Shown here: one piece after another, positions 1 to 10,726 of the stretch
How the letters are laid out: every line of letters begins with the position of its first letter
Numbering within the stretch: position 1 is the first letter of the stretch
Origin: Amoeboaphelidium protococcarum
Taxonomy: Eukaryota; Aphelidiomycota; Aphelidea
Direction: 5' to 3'
Length of the DNA: 64,000 nt
Assembly (NCBI GenBank): GCA_023515745.1
Contig: JALECJ010000006.1
Coordinates: 62,001-126,000, forward strand
The notes under the pieces: generated by a model
Told to the model about the DNA's origin: nothing
Databases searched by the model: none
The model's input: the letters and a program-made list of their open reading frames with translations, nothing else
Position numbers and translations under genes: made by a program

Positions 1-384
1 AAATCTGAATGGCTCATCCTGGTCAGTCAGCCATTGTTTCATGGAGAATTGAGTTGAGAGCGATGGAGGAGGCACTATTTTGCAGATTCCATACTGTAAA
101 GCTTCTTTCTATATAGACTGTACATACTTCATGGGATCTTGGAACTCTTGCTCTGTAGGAGTGAATACAGGTGCCATTCTAATGCCAATACCACTCTCAT
201 CATTCACATTCTATTTCCTCGCCTTCAACTAGTCAATAACGTCGTTGCCAAGAATTTAAGATTGCATGGACGCGTCAAATTCATCTAGTTACCCATTTTA
301 TTGTATTTTTACCGTAAATTATTACGTCTTCTACTTAATACTGCTGGTTTATGCAATTCTAGTCGAAGTCCGGGTCCTTTTCAT
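1..384 (-). CDS. JmjN-domain protein, probable histone lysine demethylase (N-terminal part)
   Basis: The gene runs off the left edge, so only about 128 N-terminal codons are present, with TAA/TAG read as Gln. A basic, Ser/Thr/Gln-rich leader is followed at about residues 75-115 by a JmjN signature: APVFTPTEQEF, then DPMKYVQSI and YGICKIVPPP. JmjN normally precedes a JmjC Fe(II)/2-oxoglutarate dioxygenase domain in KDM4/KDM5/Jhd2-type chromatin demethylases; the JmjC part would lie outside the window. The start is the first ATG of the open frame, which stays open further upstream, so the true start could differ. It is divergent from eIF4E. Confidence 0.8.
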
Positions 385-967
385 GCTTGATTGTTTCGTT
401 AGCTCTTAATTAAAAATTTGCAGAAGAAGTAAAACGATCGCACAGTTGCCGAATTATTACCGAAATATCGAATACGGAAAGATTATTGTTTAGGCTTTAT
501 TTAATCAAAATTAAACTTTCATCTAAATTATTGGTGTAAGTTGAAATTTACCGTCAGAAATATCGTGCGAAAAGTTTCAATGATGCTTTCGCCTTTTCAT
601 CTTTACAAAACGCGCAAGAGCGAATCTTTATTGCAACTATCAAATCTTTTGCCTCTATTAGTATAAATTAGAGCTTAAGACAATGCATATGTACATGATG
701 AAAATCTTTAAGCTGAAGTATTATATATATTGATGCAACAATAAAACACTGAAGATTTCTGATACATTGATTATTAGACGCGTACCCATTCTTTATCACT
801 GCACGTCTTCAGTACGCAGCCCGTCTGCGCATTTGCCATTTTGAAACTTTTTCCTGCCACAATCTCTTCCCTCTCTTTTCGGTTGTGTTCGCGGAATTCT
901 GTGAATAGATTAACAAGATAGAGCGACGAGATAATTATCTACTTACATCAGTGTTTAATTCAGCAAA
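385..967. other. Intergenic, divergent promoter region (JmjN gene / eIF4E)
   Basis: About 580 bases of AT-rich sequence between two divergent genes. I see no convincing gene. It contains one ACGCGT palindrome at 778-783 and a TTCGGTT-containing stretch around 880, roughly 80 bases before the eIF4E start. Confidence 0.5.
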
Positions 968-1691
968 ATGTCATAGCAGTCGGACAGTAAACGTGAAGGC
1001 GACAGTAAAGGTCACGCTCTCTATCAGCCATGGAGTTTGTGGTTCACCCATAGGCCTGTCGGTACTAAAATGACCGAAGCTGATTATGAAAGTGGAATGC
1101 ACAAGGTGAATACTGCTAATACTGTAAATTCGTGTTTAATTTTATAATGAGTCTAATTATATCTACTGAATAAATAATTATGGGTAATTGTAGGTTGAGG
1201 AATATTGGGCAATGCACTAGTGGCTGAACAAACCATCCGCCGTGCCACCAGTCACAGACTACATGTTATTTAAGGACGGCGTGAAGCCAATGTGGGAAGA
1301 CGAGGAGAACGTCAAAGGCGGCAAGTGGATGGTGAGATTGAAGAAGGAGCTATCCAATCGCGTCTGGGAGAACATCGCCATTGCTCTGGTTGGCGGTGAA
1401 TTTGTCAATGTGCCCAGTGCCGATGAAGGCCAGGACGCGCCTGAAGTCACCACGGAACAACTGGCCGAGGATGTTTGCGGAATTGTTCTGTCTCTGCGCG
1501 CCGCCGAAACCATCGTCTCTGTGTGGAATAAAGACTGTCAGAATGAAAAGTTGAAGGCTGCGATTCGTTAACGCTTAATGAAAGTACTGGAACTGCCAGC
1601 GGGTACCATCTTGGAGTATAAAAATCATTCCAGTGCCCTGAAGGATAAAAGTAGCTTCAGCAATACGCGTGTATTCAAGTAATAAAATTGA
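968..1691 (+). CDS. EIF4E: Translation initiation factor eIF4E, mRNA cap-binding
   Basis: Two exons, 968-1105 and 1194-1691, with an 88-nt GT-AG intron in phase 0. The protein is about 212 aa, the usual eIF4E size. It has the conserved tryptophan pattern: PWSLWF, VEEYWAMHQW, the MWEDEENVKGGKW cap-binding segment, and VWNKD near the C-terminus. eIF4E binds the m7G cap and recruits eIF4G for translation initiation. Of ten glutamines, five are encoded by TAA or TAG, and TGA closes the frame. This gene alone is good evidence for the altered code. Confidence 0.96.
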
Positions 1692-1778
1692 AATTTATCT
1701 TTCTGTATATGCTCGAGTTATTATTTTAATGATACTCTTATTTATATAGTGTCACACTCAATAAATAAACATTAAGTA

Positions 1779-2725
1779 TCAATAGAATGGGCTAGAATCT
1801 TCTTCAAATCCATCATCATCATCTCCAGACTGGAGCTCAGGACTAGAGTTGGCAAAAGGATTGGAGCTGCGAAATTGTATTCTTCTACCACTTTAATGGC
1901 CACCAATATTGACAAACACTTCATCATCACCTAACACATCAATATCAAAGCTTCTCTCATCATCAAGTTCATCGTCATTATTGCCACTACCGTCATCAAA
2001 ACCGTTATCTGAATCATGGACCTGGTCTTAGTCTTCTGATACTTCGTTTGAACTCACGTCTTGATTTAGTTGCATTGCAAAGTCTTATTAAAGAAGACTG
2101 GTATCTTGATAAACGTGAATAGCAGATGCAGATGATGCCGGGGCAAAATCAAAACTAGTGTCGGGAGCTTGTTACATGACAGCGGAGGATGGTAGAAGAG
2201 TCTACTACTGCATTTGAGTAAGTTGATCGCCTCGGTCACTGCGTATTTAATATTAAGACGCATCCACTGAATAATCGGCGGCTGATATAGAGCAACCTTG
2301 TTGCAGTCGACCTCTTTATATCCTTTATGCTTTCAACAGAGATTTCACTCGTAAATTTGAAGCTTTGTTTAAAACTTTTTCAGTCTACATAGTTTTGACT
2401 TAAGTGTACATGCAGGACAGATCAGTAATGGCGTCAACATTCTAAAAACTAAGACAACTTACATCTTATTGCAATTTGCAGTGTTACTCTTTCAACAGCT
2501 ATTTTGCTTTGACTGCATTATACATACGCTTGGCTGGGCGTGCCTGAGGAAATTCAATACAATGCATGGTAGAGTAGAAAGATCTAACGTCTGTAACAAA
2601 ACAACGGTAAACAGTGAAATGAGAAATGTGAAACTGGTCGACAGTTCCTTGCATTAAAGTCTAATAAATATCACATAGAGTACGCGTAAAACAATTGAAT
2701 GTTTAGATGGTGGATTTTCTGTCAT
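1779..2725 (-). CDS. Predicted two-TM membrane protein with acidic C-terminal tail
   Basis: Two exons, 2528-2725 and 1779-2441, separated by an 86-nt intron with a GTATGT donor; phase 0; 286 aa. A short N-terminus is followed by hydrophobic segments around residues 10-25 and 30-60, then a basic and coiled region. The long C-terminal tail is Gln/Ser/Asp-rich (NPFANSSPELQ, DDDDGFEEDSSPFY). I do not recognise the family. The shape, hairpin membrane anchor plus acidic tail, resembles ER-shaping or ER-phagy proteins, but no motif proves that. It is divergent from the iron transporter gene. Confidence 0.6.
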
Positions 2726-2925
2726 TCAGATGGAATTCTTGCTTTAAATATTGTGTATCTCAGTAAGGATTCACATCAAAGAAATTTCAGATTTGGTGTG
2801 ACATCATCGCCTTAAGGGATTCACAGCATCGCCCCGGGAATCTACTCCCAATCTTATCTTCCTTTTTACATTGCAACTTTGACACTAGGAGAAATATTTT
2901 TTAAGTCGCATTGGAATTTTCTGAA

Positions 2926-4011
2926 ATGAGCGGTGCTGATAATTCATAGCCTAGCGATAGCACAAGTAGCGCTAGTAGTATAAAGAAAGATGAGCTTGTA
3001 CTGAATATAGAGGATGGTAATATACCTCAGGATACGACGACCAGCAGCGGATTGTCCAGGAATCTAAGCGAGGCCAGAAAAGCTCATAAAAATATGGATG
3101 CAGAAGCTTCACGGGCTGCGCATGAAAAGAAAAGGCAAAATGCTGTGTAAAGGTCGGGCACTGCTGATGAGCAGGATTTTGCACCTAACGACGCTGATGG
3201 CGATGGACAGAAAGGTATCGAAATGAATTAGACTCTCGGCAATGATGGCGATGACAATTCTACTCGTGGATGGAAAAATCACTCTGCTGCCTAGGAGAAA
3301 CACGATAAAGTGGGCGGCTACTTGAAGCCGGTCGTGTTTGGAGGTGTAGATGGTATCATTACTACTTTTGCAGTGCTTTCGTCATCAACTGGTGCCAATC
3401 TTGCTATAGGCACGGCGATTATTCTTGGTCTAGCCAATCTGGTCGGCGATGGCCTCTCTATGGGTATCGGTGAGTATTTGTCCAGTAAAGCTGAATACGA
3501 TTACGCTGTTGCAGAGAGGAAACGTGAATTGTGGGAGACTGAGAATTACTTGGAAGGAGAGAAGCAGGAGATGGTTGAAATTTACCAGGGCCGAGGAATG
3601 TCTAAAGCTGATGCCGTGGCTGTCATTGATATTATGAGCAAGTACAAGGATGTTTTTGTGGACACGATGTTGGTCGATGAGCTTGGAATTCAGCCACCAG
3701 ATGCCAACGAGCAACCTTGGAAATCTGGCATTGCCATCTTTTGTTCATTCTGTGTATTTGGATTCCTTCCTCTCCTGGTGTATATTATCGCATTTGCCAC
3801 CGGTTAACGAGTGGTTCAAGGATTTAATTACACGTACATGGCATCTTGTATTGTGACAGCGTTGTGTCTGTTCTCTCTCGGTGTACTCAAGAGCCGTGTC
3901 ACCAATTAAAAATGGTATAAAAGCGGTGGTGTAGTGCTCGCGACCGGTGGTATTGCTGCAATTGCGGCGTTTTTGTTGGGTATCCTTCTCGAACCGGTTC
4001 TAGGCAAATGA
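2926..4011 (+). CDS. CCC1: Vacuolar iron/manganese transporter, VIT1/CCC1 family
   Basis: Single exon, 361 aa. An acidic, Ser/Asp-rich N-terminal extension of about 125 residues precedes the VIT1/CCC1 core. Visible signatures are the first membrane segment (KPVVFGGVDGIITTFAVL), the metal-handling motif GDGLSMGIGEYLSSKAE at about residue 173, a charged helical cytosolic domain, and three further membrane segments. The family moves cytosolic Fe2+/Mn2+ into vacuoles or lysosomes, in many members as H+ antiport. Family cores are about 250 aa, so the long N-terminus is an addition. Several Gln codons are TAA/TAG and the stop is TGA. Confidence 0.93.
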
Positions 4012-4068
4012 ACAAGGGAATGTTTAATTCAATTTATCAATTTATATATTTCTGAATACCATTTCACT

Positions 4069-4967
4069 TCAAAATGTCAAACCATTGATCGTCTACTACA
4101 TTTGAAGATCGGCAATCTGTTATAAGTCTGTGCGCACAGACTGAATGATCGCTTTCAGTTTCGCGTCAACTTTCTTGAAGGCAATCTGAAAAAAACTGTA
4201 ATCGTTCTGAGCAGACGCGTCACTGGAAGGCCATTTCATTTCCTTGAACTGCTTATAGACGCGACACATTAACGCGCATAGACAATGTGTAACTGTTGCA
4301 TAATCTATAGCAAATGGCTACACCCTTATTACACGTATAGAAGTATATATATAGATGTTAAGAACAGTTTCAAGAACAAACTTACAATATGATTTACTAC
4401 AAGTTGAGAGTAATTCTTTGGACCAGCTGAAACAGTTTATAGAATTATATAGGGATTTCCTTACAGCTATTGCCATTACTACACATCATCAGTTGAGAAT
4501 AATAATTAGCCATTCAAGTTAAACGTCTGATTGATAATTCAAACCTTGACTGCAGCAGTATCATTCTAGTAATGATCAAATTCTTGCAATAGTATACATA
4601 AAGCTTTCAAGAGTTGACGCTTATCATCGATACGAAGCAGAACGCCGATCGATGTGCCGAAATGCAACCAGTTGGACGTTTTCTTTCTCAAAATTGATGG
4701 TAGTGACTGAGGCTGAGCATTACTGTACATATTCAAACGGACGCTGTTATAGAATAATTGTTTGCCATTGATCACGTCGCACAAATATGTTAATTGCTGT
4801 CTTCTTCGCTTACTCAAAGAATTGATAAATGACATGTCCACTGTGGATGTGATCTATGATCCATCAACGTCATCCGGCAAGATTATCATTGGACTCTACG
4901 GAGCAGTTTTATAAACAGACTCCGCCGTTGTATTAGCAGTCAACAGTCTCTCAACATTATTATTCAT
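4069..4967 (-). CDS. Conserved helical protein of unknown function
   Basis: Three exons, 4545-4967, 4386-4466 and 4069-4317, with introns of 78 and 68 nt; phases are consistent and the product is 250 aa. The middle part reads as a genuine conserved domain (LLRIDDKRQLLKALCILLQ; GPKNYSQLVVNHIPFAI; CALMCRVYKQF). The C-terminus is helical, with QNDYSFFQIAFKKV. The last segment is faintly reminiscent of CYRI/FAM49 proteins, but order and spacing do not match and I do not assign it. No signal peptide or membrane segment is seen. Confidence 0.6.
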
Positions 4968-5289
4968 TATATCGCAGTATCTTTTAACTAAATCCGACTT
5001 TGATATAATTTTTAATGGAATTGTTATTCAAACAGAAGATTGTTTCACCTCACTTGATTTCAAGAGCAGAAAGATCACAAAGATGAAAGACGAAACAGAG
5101 CTGTAGCGTTTGTCTGAATGACAAATCTGCTGTTAACAATCAATTCATCTGTAATACAGTCAACTAACCGTGTAAATAATAACATAAAATGATGGTAATA
5201 AAATACATAAAACTTTTTTAATAGTTCAGCCAGGTTCATTGCTCATTACAATAAAGACCAGATAAGTAGAACAATACCACAGCCCACAA
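4968..5289. other. Intergenic, no gene seen
   Basis: About 320 AT-rich bases between the 5' end of the upstream minus-strand gene and the 3' end of ARPC2. Presumably it holds the promoter of one and the 3' UTR of the other. No repeat or RNA gene was recognised. Confidence 0.4.
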
Positions 5290-6228
5290 TCACTTTCTCA
5301 CAAACGTCTTTCCACTGGCAGTCTTTTTCTCCTTATCCACAACCTCAGGCTTGGCACGGTTCAACACTTTCAGGAACTGATCAACCTTGGCTCTCATACG
5401 CGAGTGCATGTAAGCCTTGCTGCACTTGATGTGGTAGTGTAGATAGTTTCTAAAGTACTGAATCAGCGAGATGGTGTTAATCTTGGACTGTGCCGTCTGG
5501 TAATGGCGAGGATTAAGAACAAAGGTGACATAGCCCATGTTGTCAATCTCCTTCACAAGACCACGCAGTTCCAGTGGCGGATCTCTGTTGGTATACAGCG
5601 CCTGGGGAGCATTCTACAAATTGGCCTACTTACGACAGTCGACAAACTCTTACAAGAACACTTTACCAAAGTTTACATCAGTCTCATCCTTGAATAGGGT
5701 GCTAAAGATGACGGTGACTCGATCGAATGAAGCCTTGATGTAAATCGCCTCATCATCACGGTATGAAATCTTCATCAACTCACCATCCTATTTCTAAGTC
5801 AATTTACCACTCAACTACTGCTCAAATGCCTTCTCAAACGGAGCTGCCATAACCAGAGTCTTCAGGGAGGACAATTTTCTAACTGCTTCATCACGATCCT
5901 GCTAGCTACCAAGCTGGGCCAAGTTCACCTGCAGAGAGACATCGAATCCACTCTCAACCTGTGATGGATCCAATAGCCAATCGCCAAACTCCCGCTGCAA
6001 CACATCCCATGCACCATAATGCACCAGCTCATCCTAGAAACACTTTAGGCGCATAGACAGCTACACAACATTCTTGTCCTCAAGTGGAGTGGTGATGTGG
6101 TAGGTGACACCGTCATAGTCTGCCAATGAAACATCCAGCACGGCAGGTCCGCCCTCCATCTCATTAGACTCGAATCGATAATTCAGAGTCTCCTGAATAA
6201 TTTTATTAGTAGGCTCCAACAAAATCAT
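5290..6228 (-). CDS. ARPC2: Arp2/3 complex subunit 2 (p34-Arc)
   Basis: Single exon, 312 aa, full length for the family. It starts [15 protein letters not shown], contains [21 protein letters not shown] and [11 protein letters not shown], and ends with the basic helix that packs against ARPC4 ([23 protein letters not shown]). ARPC2 and ARPC4 form the structural core of the Arp2/3 complex, which nucleates branched actin at the mother filament. Eleven or so internal TAA/TAG codons read as Gln. Presence of Arp2/3 fits an organism with amoeboid or endocytic actin dynamics. Confidence 0.96.
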
Positions 6229-6498
6229 AATGATAATAGTTTACAATACTTAAGTGTATGTGCGATGAGTGTTGTAATTAAACTAGAATATGCGCAGAAT
6301 ACAGTACAAAATGAACAACAACAACTGCGGAAAGGAAGAATGTCAAAACTCGACTTGGATCGTTCGTCTCGCTCCAATGTTTCCTCTAAGCCAAGATCAG
6401 ACAGAGAGCGGCAAAGCGAACGAGAAACGAAATGCGGCGCAAGAAGCGAGAGGACTTACAGTAATGCTCAAGAGGAGAATATATTTAGCACAATGTTG

Positions 6499-7024
6499 TC
6501 AATCATACACGTGAACCAGTCCATAAAACAACCTACAAATTATCATTATATAATGCATTACATATATCAAGTATCAGAAAATTAAGTTACGTCCAAAAGA
6601 GAACGAAAGACTACACGTATATATGACGGGAACTATTGTAACCATAAAAATGAGAGATCAAAACTTACCAAAACGTTCCCAAATACACCTTCAGTCAACA
6701 GCCAAGTCAGAGATGGAAAGTATTTACTGTGATGAGCACCTTTGCCAACAAACACCAAGATCATCCCACTCAATAACGCGCTCATTGCAAAGTAAAACAC
6801 AAATCCCATATAGGAGGTGAGACCAAGAATTCCGGCACATACTCCTAATAACGGCGAGGATGCATCTCTTCTACAATCATAACGTGTCAAAGTTGCATTC
6901 AGATTAAACAGTAAAGGCGCACGAAAGTCCGAATTTAGTCTTACATCAACCTGACAGCTTTCTAATTCCTCAATAAACTTTCTTCATGATATATTTATCG
7001 CTACGACTACTGCTGGGTGGACAT
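6499..7024 (-). CDS. EMC6: ER membrane protein complex subunit 6 (TMEM93)
   Basis: Four exons: 6945-7024, 6669-6870, 6591-6610 (a 20-nt microexon) and 6499-6532. Introns are 74, 58 and 58 nt. The spliced product is 111 aa, matching the roughly 110 aa family length. Recognisable parts are HEESLLRNQK, CAGILGLTSYMGFVFYF and, rebuilt across the microexon, FVLFWTLFYGLVHVY. EMC6 is a three-TM core subunit of the EMC insertase for tail-anchored and multipass proteins in the ER. Only the joined exons restore the conserved C-terminus, which strongly supports the microexon. Confidence 0.9.
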
Positions 7025-7121
7025 TTTATATCTCTCGTGATCTATTAGTTCTGTGTTCTCAAAAGACCGAAAATTGAAGAAGAATCAATTTAATCTGAGC
7101 GATATATAAAATCCTCGCCTT

Positions 7122-8567
7122 ATGAGTAGTAATATCAGTAGCAGTTTAACTCCTAAATCGAGTGGGCGCATCATATTAGATACTTAGTTAGGAGCGATTG
7201 AGATTGATCTATATGCCAATGAATGTCCAAAACATGTCAAGTATTTTCTGCATTGTGGTATGGCTGGCTATTATGATGGATCGCGTGTGAGTAGAGTTGA
7301 GCCTGGATTTATGGCTGTATTTGGACATAGAACTAGTGATGATGGTGTACGAGTGTCAGATATCGCTGATCTTCAAATTCCACAGAGAGCTGAGTATAAT
7401 GCGCGATTACGATTTACACAGAGAGGTGTAGTCGCTATGGCTTATTAACCATTAGATAAGAGCTAGAGCATAACGCCAGAATATTTTATCACGTTCGCTC
7501 CCTGTTAGCATTTGAATAACTAGCATGTGATCATTGGTCAAGTTGTGGGTGATTCTATATATAACGTTCTCAAGCTAGAACAATACGAAATCAATAATGG
7601 TGGAGAATTGGTGTACCCTGTTCTATTACACAAGTTTCAGGTTATCGATAATCCTTTTAAGGACTTAAAAGTGACAAGACATTTTAATTAATAGCAGTCC
7701 TCTAAATCTGATAGCAAGGCTAGAAAAGTAATCGATAATGGTAGTGACGCGTCAACTCTACTGTCGTTCAATGTGGAGCATATTAATTCTTCAGGTGTCA
7801 TAAAGAAGAAGCGTATACTCTAAAACTCTTCTAGGCCCATAAGATAAGTGCCCACTTCTAATAGAGATATTAACGGGAATCAAGTCGCCATATAAGAATG
7901 TTTTGAGAAATAGAAATAGTAATTGCCTGATGAGAAAGTAACTACTGAGTCTTCAGTGCACCTCATTGAAGATCCTCCTCTAAATGCGGAAACTCCTGGC
8001 CAACTTGACGAGTCTAAAAGTGTCACTGGTACACAATAAATTACCACAGCGACTAAGTCCGACTATATCCAACCTGCATAGTCACTCTAAGAAGTATAGA
8101 GAAAATCGAAATATACGCTGGCTTAGTTGAATCAATAGATGCTGTCATAGTAGTAAAAGTCTGGATAGCTGATGCAGGGTAGATCCTCTAAAACTGCATC
8201 TAAACGCGAGCAGGATGTCCTTGATCGACTATCTAATTTTAGAAAAAAGCTTAAGCCATCTGCTGTATAGTAGACTTTGTCGCAGTAAGAAGACAGTGAT
8301 GGTTTGACCAGCAATGCCTTACAGAAAGAGACATGTTCAGCTCACGGAATTCCTGGCTGTGGATCTTGTTTTAAGTAAGGTGACTACTCTGTTAATTAGT
8401 AAGCATAATAGGATGGAAGAGACAAGGCAGCTTCCTTTTAGGTAAGAGAATTGAAGTTTGAAAAAGATTTGACCGGAAAGTCGTTATTAGATCCAATGGC
8501 ACGAAACGTTGAAAATGTGGATGATCTAGTGGTGATTGATACCAGAACGCGTCGTAACATAAAGTGA
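7122..8567 (+). CDS. CWC27: CWC27-type spliceosomal cyclophilin
   Basis: Single exon, 481 aa. Residues about 14-175 are a cyclophilin-like PPIase fold (GAIEIDLYANECPKHVKYF; RLRFTQRGVVAMAY; CQHLNNQHVIIGQVVGDSIYNVL). The usual F/Q active-site residues are altered, as in CWC27, which is catalytically poor. A long disordered Ser/Gln/Lys tail follows, with a conserved helix (RLSNFRKKLKP) and a C-terminal VVIDTRTRR segment matching the CWC27 end. CWC27 joins the activated spliceosome with CWC22. Gln is abundant in the tail and largely encoded by TAA/TAG. Confidence 0.85.
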
Positions 8568-8813
8568 TTAGATCATGAAAAATGTACTTGCATGTACCAT
8601 AAATACTTCTATAGTAATAATATCCAACTATTCATAAACAATCTTTGGTTATCTACGTTTTATTTATTAATGGCTATGATGACGGTGTACAGTATGTGCG
8701 GGGAAGATGAAACAAACAGTAAGCACTCATTACTCACTATGATGTACATTACTGTAATTTTTACGCTCTGACGATTGGAGTTCGGTATTTCCTATTTGTT
8801 GAAGCTCAAGTAT

Positions 8814-9578
8814 ATGCTTCGAGTATGTAAGACTCACGGTTTTTCTTACTGTGACATAAAAACTCTTAAACTGATAATCAGTACTACAGTACACCGTTAC
8901 TAAACGATCCTAGCTCCATTTTTGCTCGAATCGGATGATCCAACTGCCACCAATGATTTTGAAGAGCGATGTAATGTAGAGTCTTTCAAATACTTAGAAT
9001 ATCATAGTAGAAGCTATTATGACTTAAAGGAACTTAAAATCCCGACTCAAAACGCTTGCCTTACTCTCTAATTGTGTATCATCCAGTTTTGCACAAATCG
9101 GTCAAAATCGGATGATCCAACTGCCGCCGATGATTTTGAAAAGCGATGTAATGTAGAGTCTTCCAAATGTTTAGAGTATCATAGTGGAAGCTATTATTAC
9201 TTGAATGAACTTAAAATCGGGACTAAAATCGCTTTTCTCACTCTCGAATGGTCTATCATCCAGTTTTGCACAAATCGGTCAGAATCGGATGATCCAACTG
9301 CCGCCGATGATTTTGAAAAGCGATGTAATGTAGAGCTTTTTAAATAATTATAATATCATAGTGGAAGCTATTATGACTTGAATGAACTAAAAATCCCGAC
9401 TGAAATCGCTTGTCTCACTCTCTAGTTGTGTATCATCCAGTTTTGCACAAATCGGTCAAAATCGGATGATCCGGCCAAAATGAACTAAGATCGCTCAGTT
9501 CAGTTTGAACACCAAATCCAGTCAAAGTTGTCATAGTCCCGCTATCTGATGTACTGTAAGACGAACGTTTAATGTTGA
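8814..9578 (+). CDS. Possible repeat-encoded ORF (low confidence)
   Basis: An ATG-to-TGA frame of 254 codons spans the tandem repeat. Because the unit is 177 nt (59 codons), each copy reads in the same frame, giving repeats of the type SDDPTAADDFEKRCNVE and GSYYDLNELKI. No signal peptide or known domain is evident. With a single stop codon, frames of this length arise by chance fairly often, so coding is unproven. An in-frame TGA (8769-8771) separates it from a short ORF starting at 8670. Confidence 0.3.
8933..9475. repeat. Tandem repeat, three copies of a 177-bp unit
   Basis: Three near-complete units at 8933-9109, 9110-9286 and 9287-9463, followed by the first bases of a fourth (GGATGATCC, 9464 onward). 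Each unit begins GGATGATCCAACTGCC and ends with CAGTTTTGCACAAATCGG. Copies differ by scattered substitutions only, so the 177-nt period is kept exactly. It lies in the gap between CWC27 and KIN17. Confidence 0.9.
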
Positions 9579-9652
9579 TTTTACATGACAGCGGAGTTTT
9601 TGATAGGGCTCTTATCTTTATCAGCGCTCTAAGTTTCGTTAACATGAAGACT

Positions 9653-9688
9653 GGAGGATCCGGTGGTATTTGACAACAGAACGCTTCA
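9653..9688 (+). pseudogene. Degenerate echo of the CWC27 3' end
   Basis: These 36 bases match the last codons of CWC27 (8519-8554) at about 27 of 36 positions without gaps. Translated, one reads DDLVVIDTRTR in CWC27 and EDPVVFDNRTL here. The region has no complete frame. It could be the remnant of a partial duplication of the CWC27 tail, with the tandem repeat lying between the two copies. The match is short, so chance is possible. Confidence 0.3.
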
Positions 9689-9758
9689 CAGTCTCAAAAG
9701 GCCATAATAGTTTAATTTTTGCAGCATCATGTATATTAATTACATTAATCAAAGCTAA

Positions 9759-10520
9759 TCATTCTATATCATCATGAATAATCTTTCTCTTCTTACTTTA
9801 CTTACTCGATAGGCTGAAAGATATCTTCTTGTCATCATCCAGATTAAAATCTTGAACATTGTCGAGTTTCTGATCACTTTTACTATTCATCAAAGCACTT
9901 TTATCACCTGAAGACGCAGCACTAGGATCAAGATCTTCCTTTTATGATAAACTCTACTACATTTATGAAATTTCCTGTCCTTTCGCGACTTACTAGTCGA
10001 TAACTCGTCGATCAAGATCATCTTGATCCTTTTATAATCTCTGCATTCGTTAAGCATTCAACGTCTACATCATTGCTCTGGGCGAGTTGTCTATCCATGT
10101 AATATACCATCCGCCACGCCCATCATCCTCCACCTTACAGATTCCCTTCTTACCCAAATGTTGTACAAACCCAGAGAGTGTGGACCAGCATGTGGCATTC
10201 ATGTGCAAATGATTCCGATCACTGATATACTCCTGATACACCTTGTTAGCCCATACACGCGTTGTACCATACCGTCTACTGAGTAGTGAGACGAATCCAT
10301 TAAGAAATTCAGCAGAGAAATCTCTGATATGTTTATTAGGATTATTCGCAAACAGGAGCAGCTATCTCTAATGTCCCTCAGTCTGGCAATGACTCTTGAA
10401 TCCATTATCATCGCGGCACTGCTTCTCACACATTTAGCAATAGAACTTAAGCTTCTACAGTCCTTTCGCTTTCAATTACTTTGCAATAGCTTTTGGTCCA
10501 CCTGGATCTCCTTTTGGCAT
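9759..10520 (-). CDS. KIN17: KIN17-type DNA/RNA-binding zinc-finger protein
   Basis: Single exon, 253 aa. It begins MPKGDPGGPKAIAKQLK, has the C2H2 finger (YCQMCEKQCRDDNGFKSHC followed by H), then the conserved winged-helix-like KIN17 domain (FLNGFVSLLSRRYGT; NKVYQEYISDRNHLHMNAT; GFVQHLGKKGICKVE; GGWYITWID). The C-terminus is a Gln/Asp/Ser-rich stretch ending at TGA. Metazoan KIN17 carries tandem KOW/SH3-like domains after this; they are absent, as in the shorter fungal Rts2-type forms. KIN17 acts in nuclear RNA processing and DNA repair. Confidence 0.93.
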
Positions 10521-10726
10521 TTTATCTGAATGATATTCACAATTTTATATTTCAATGTTATTAATGGAAATTGATATGATTTGTGTAGAATTGAAAGAGA
10601 GCAAAAGAGGGAAAACCATACTTCCTTTCAAGTGACCGTCAACTTGTAAATAAAGTTGTGGTAAAAGATATAATAAGAATTTATTCCATAAAAAACGACT
10701 TGCTATATTTACAAATACAGTTTATA

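Noticed and set aside
3310-3807. VIT protein as a separate 165-aa gene
   Set aside because: This is only the stretch between two UAR codons; the real gene is 2926-4011.
2172-9596. Shared 16-mer TTACATGACAGCGGAG at 2172 and 9581
   Set aside because: One or two shared 16-mers are expected by chance in 64 kb; one copy is inside a coding exon and there is no common context.
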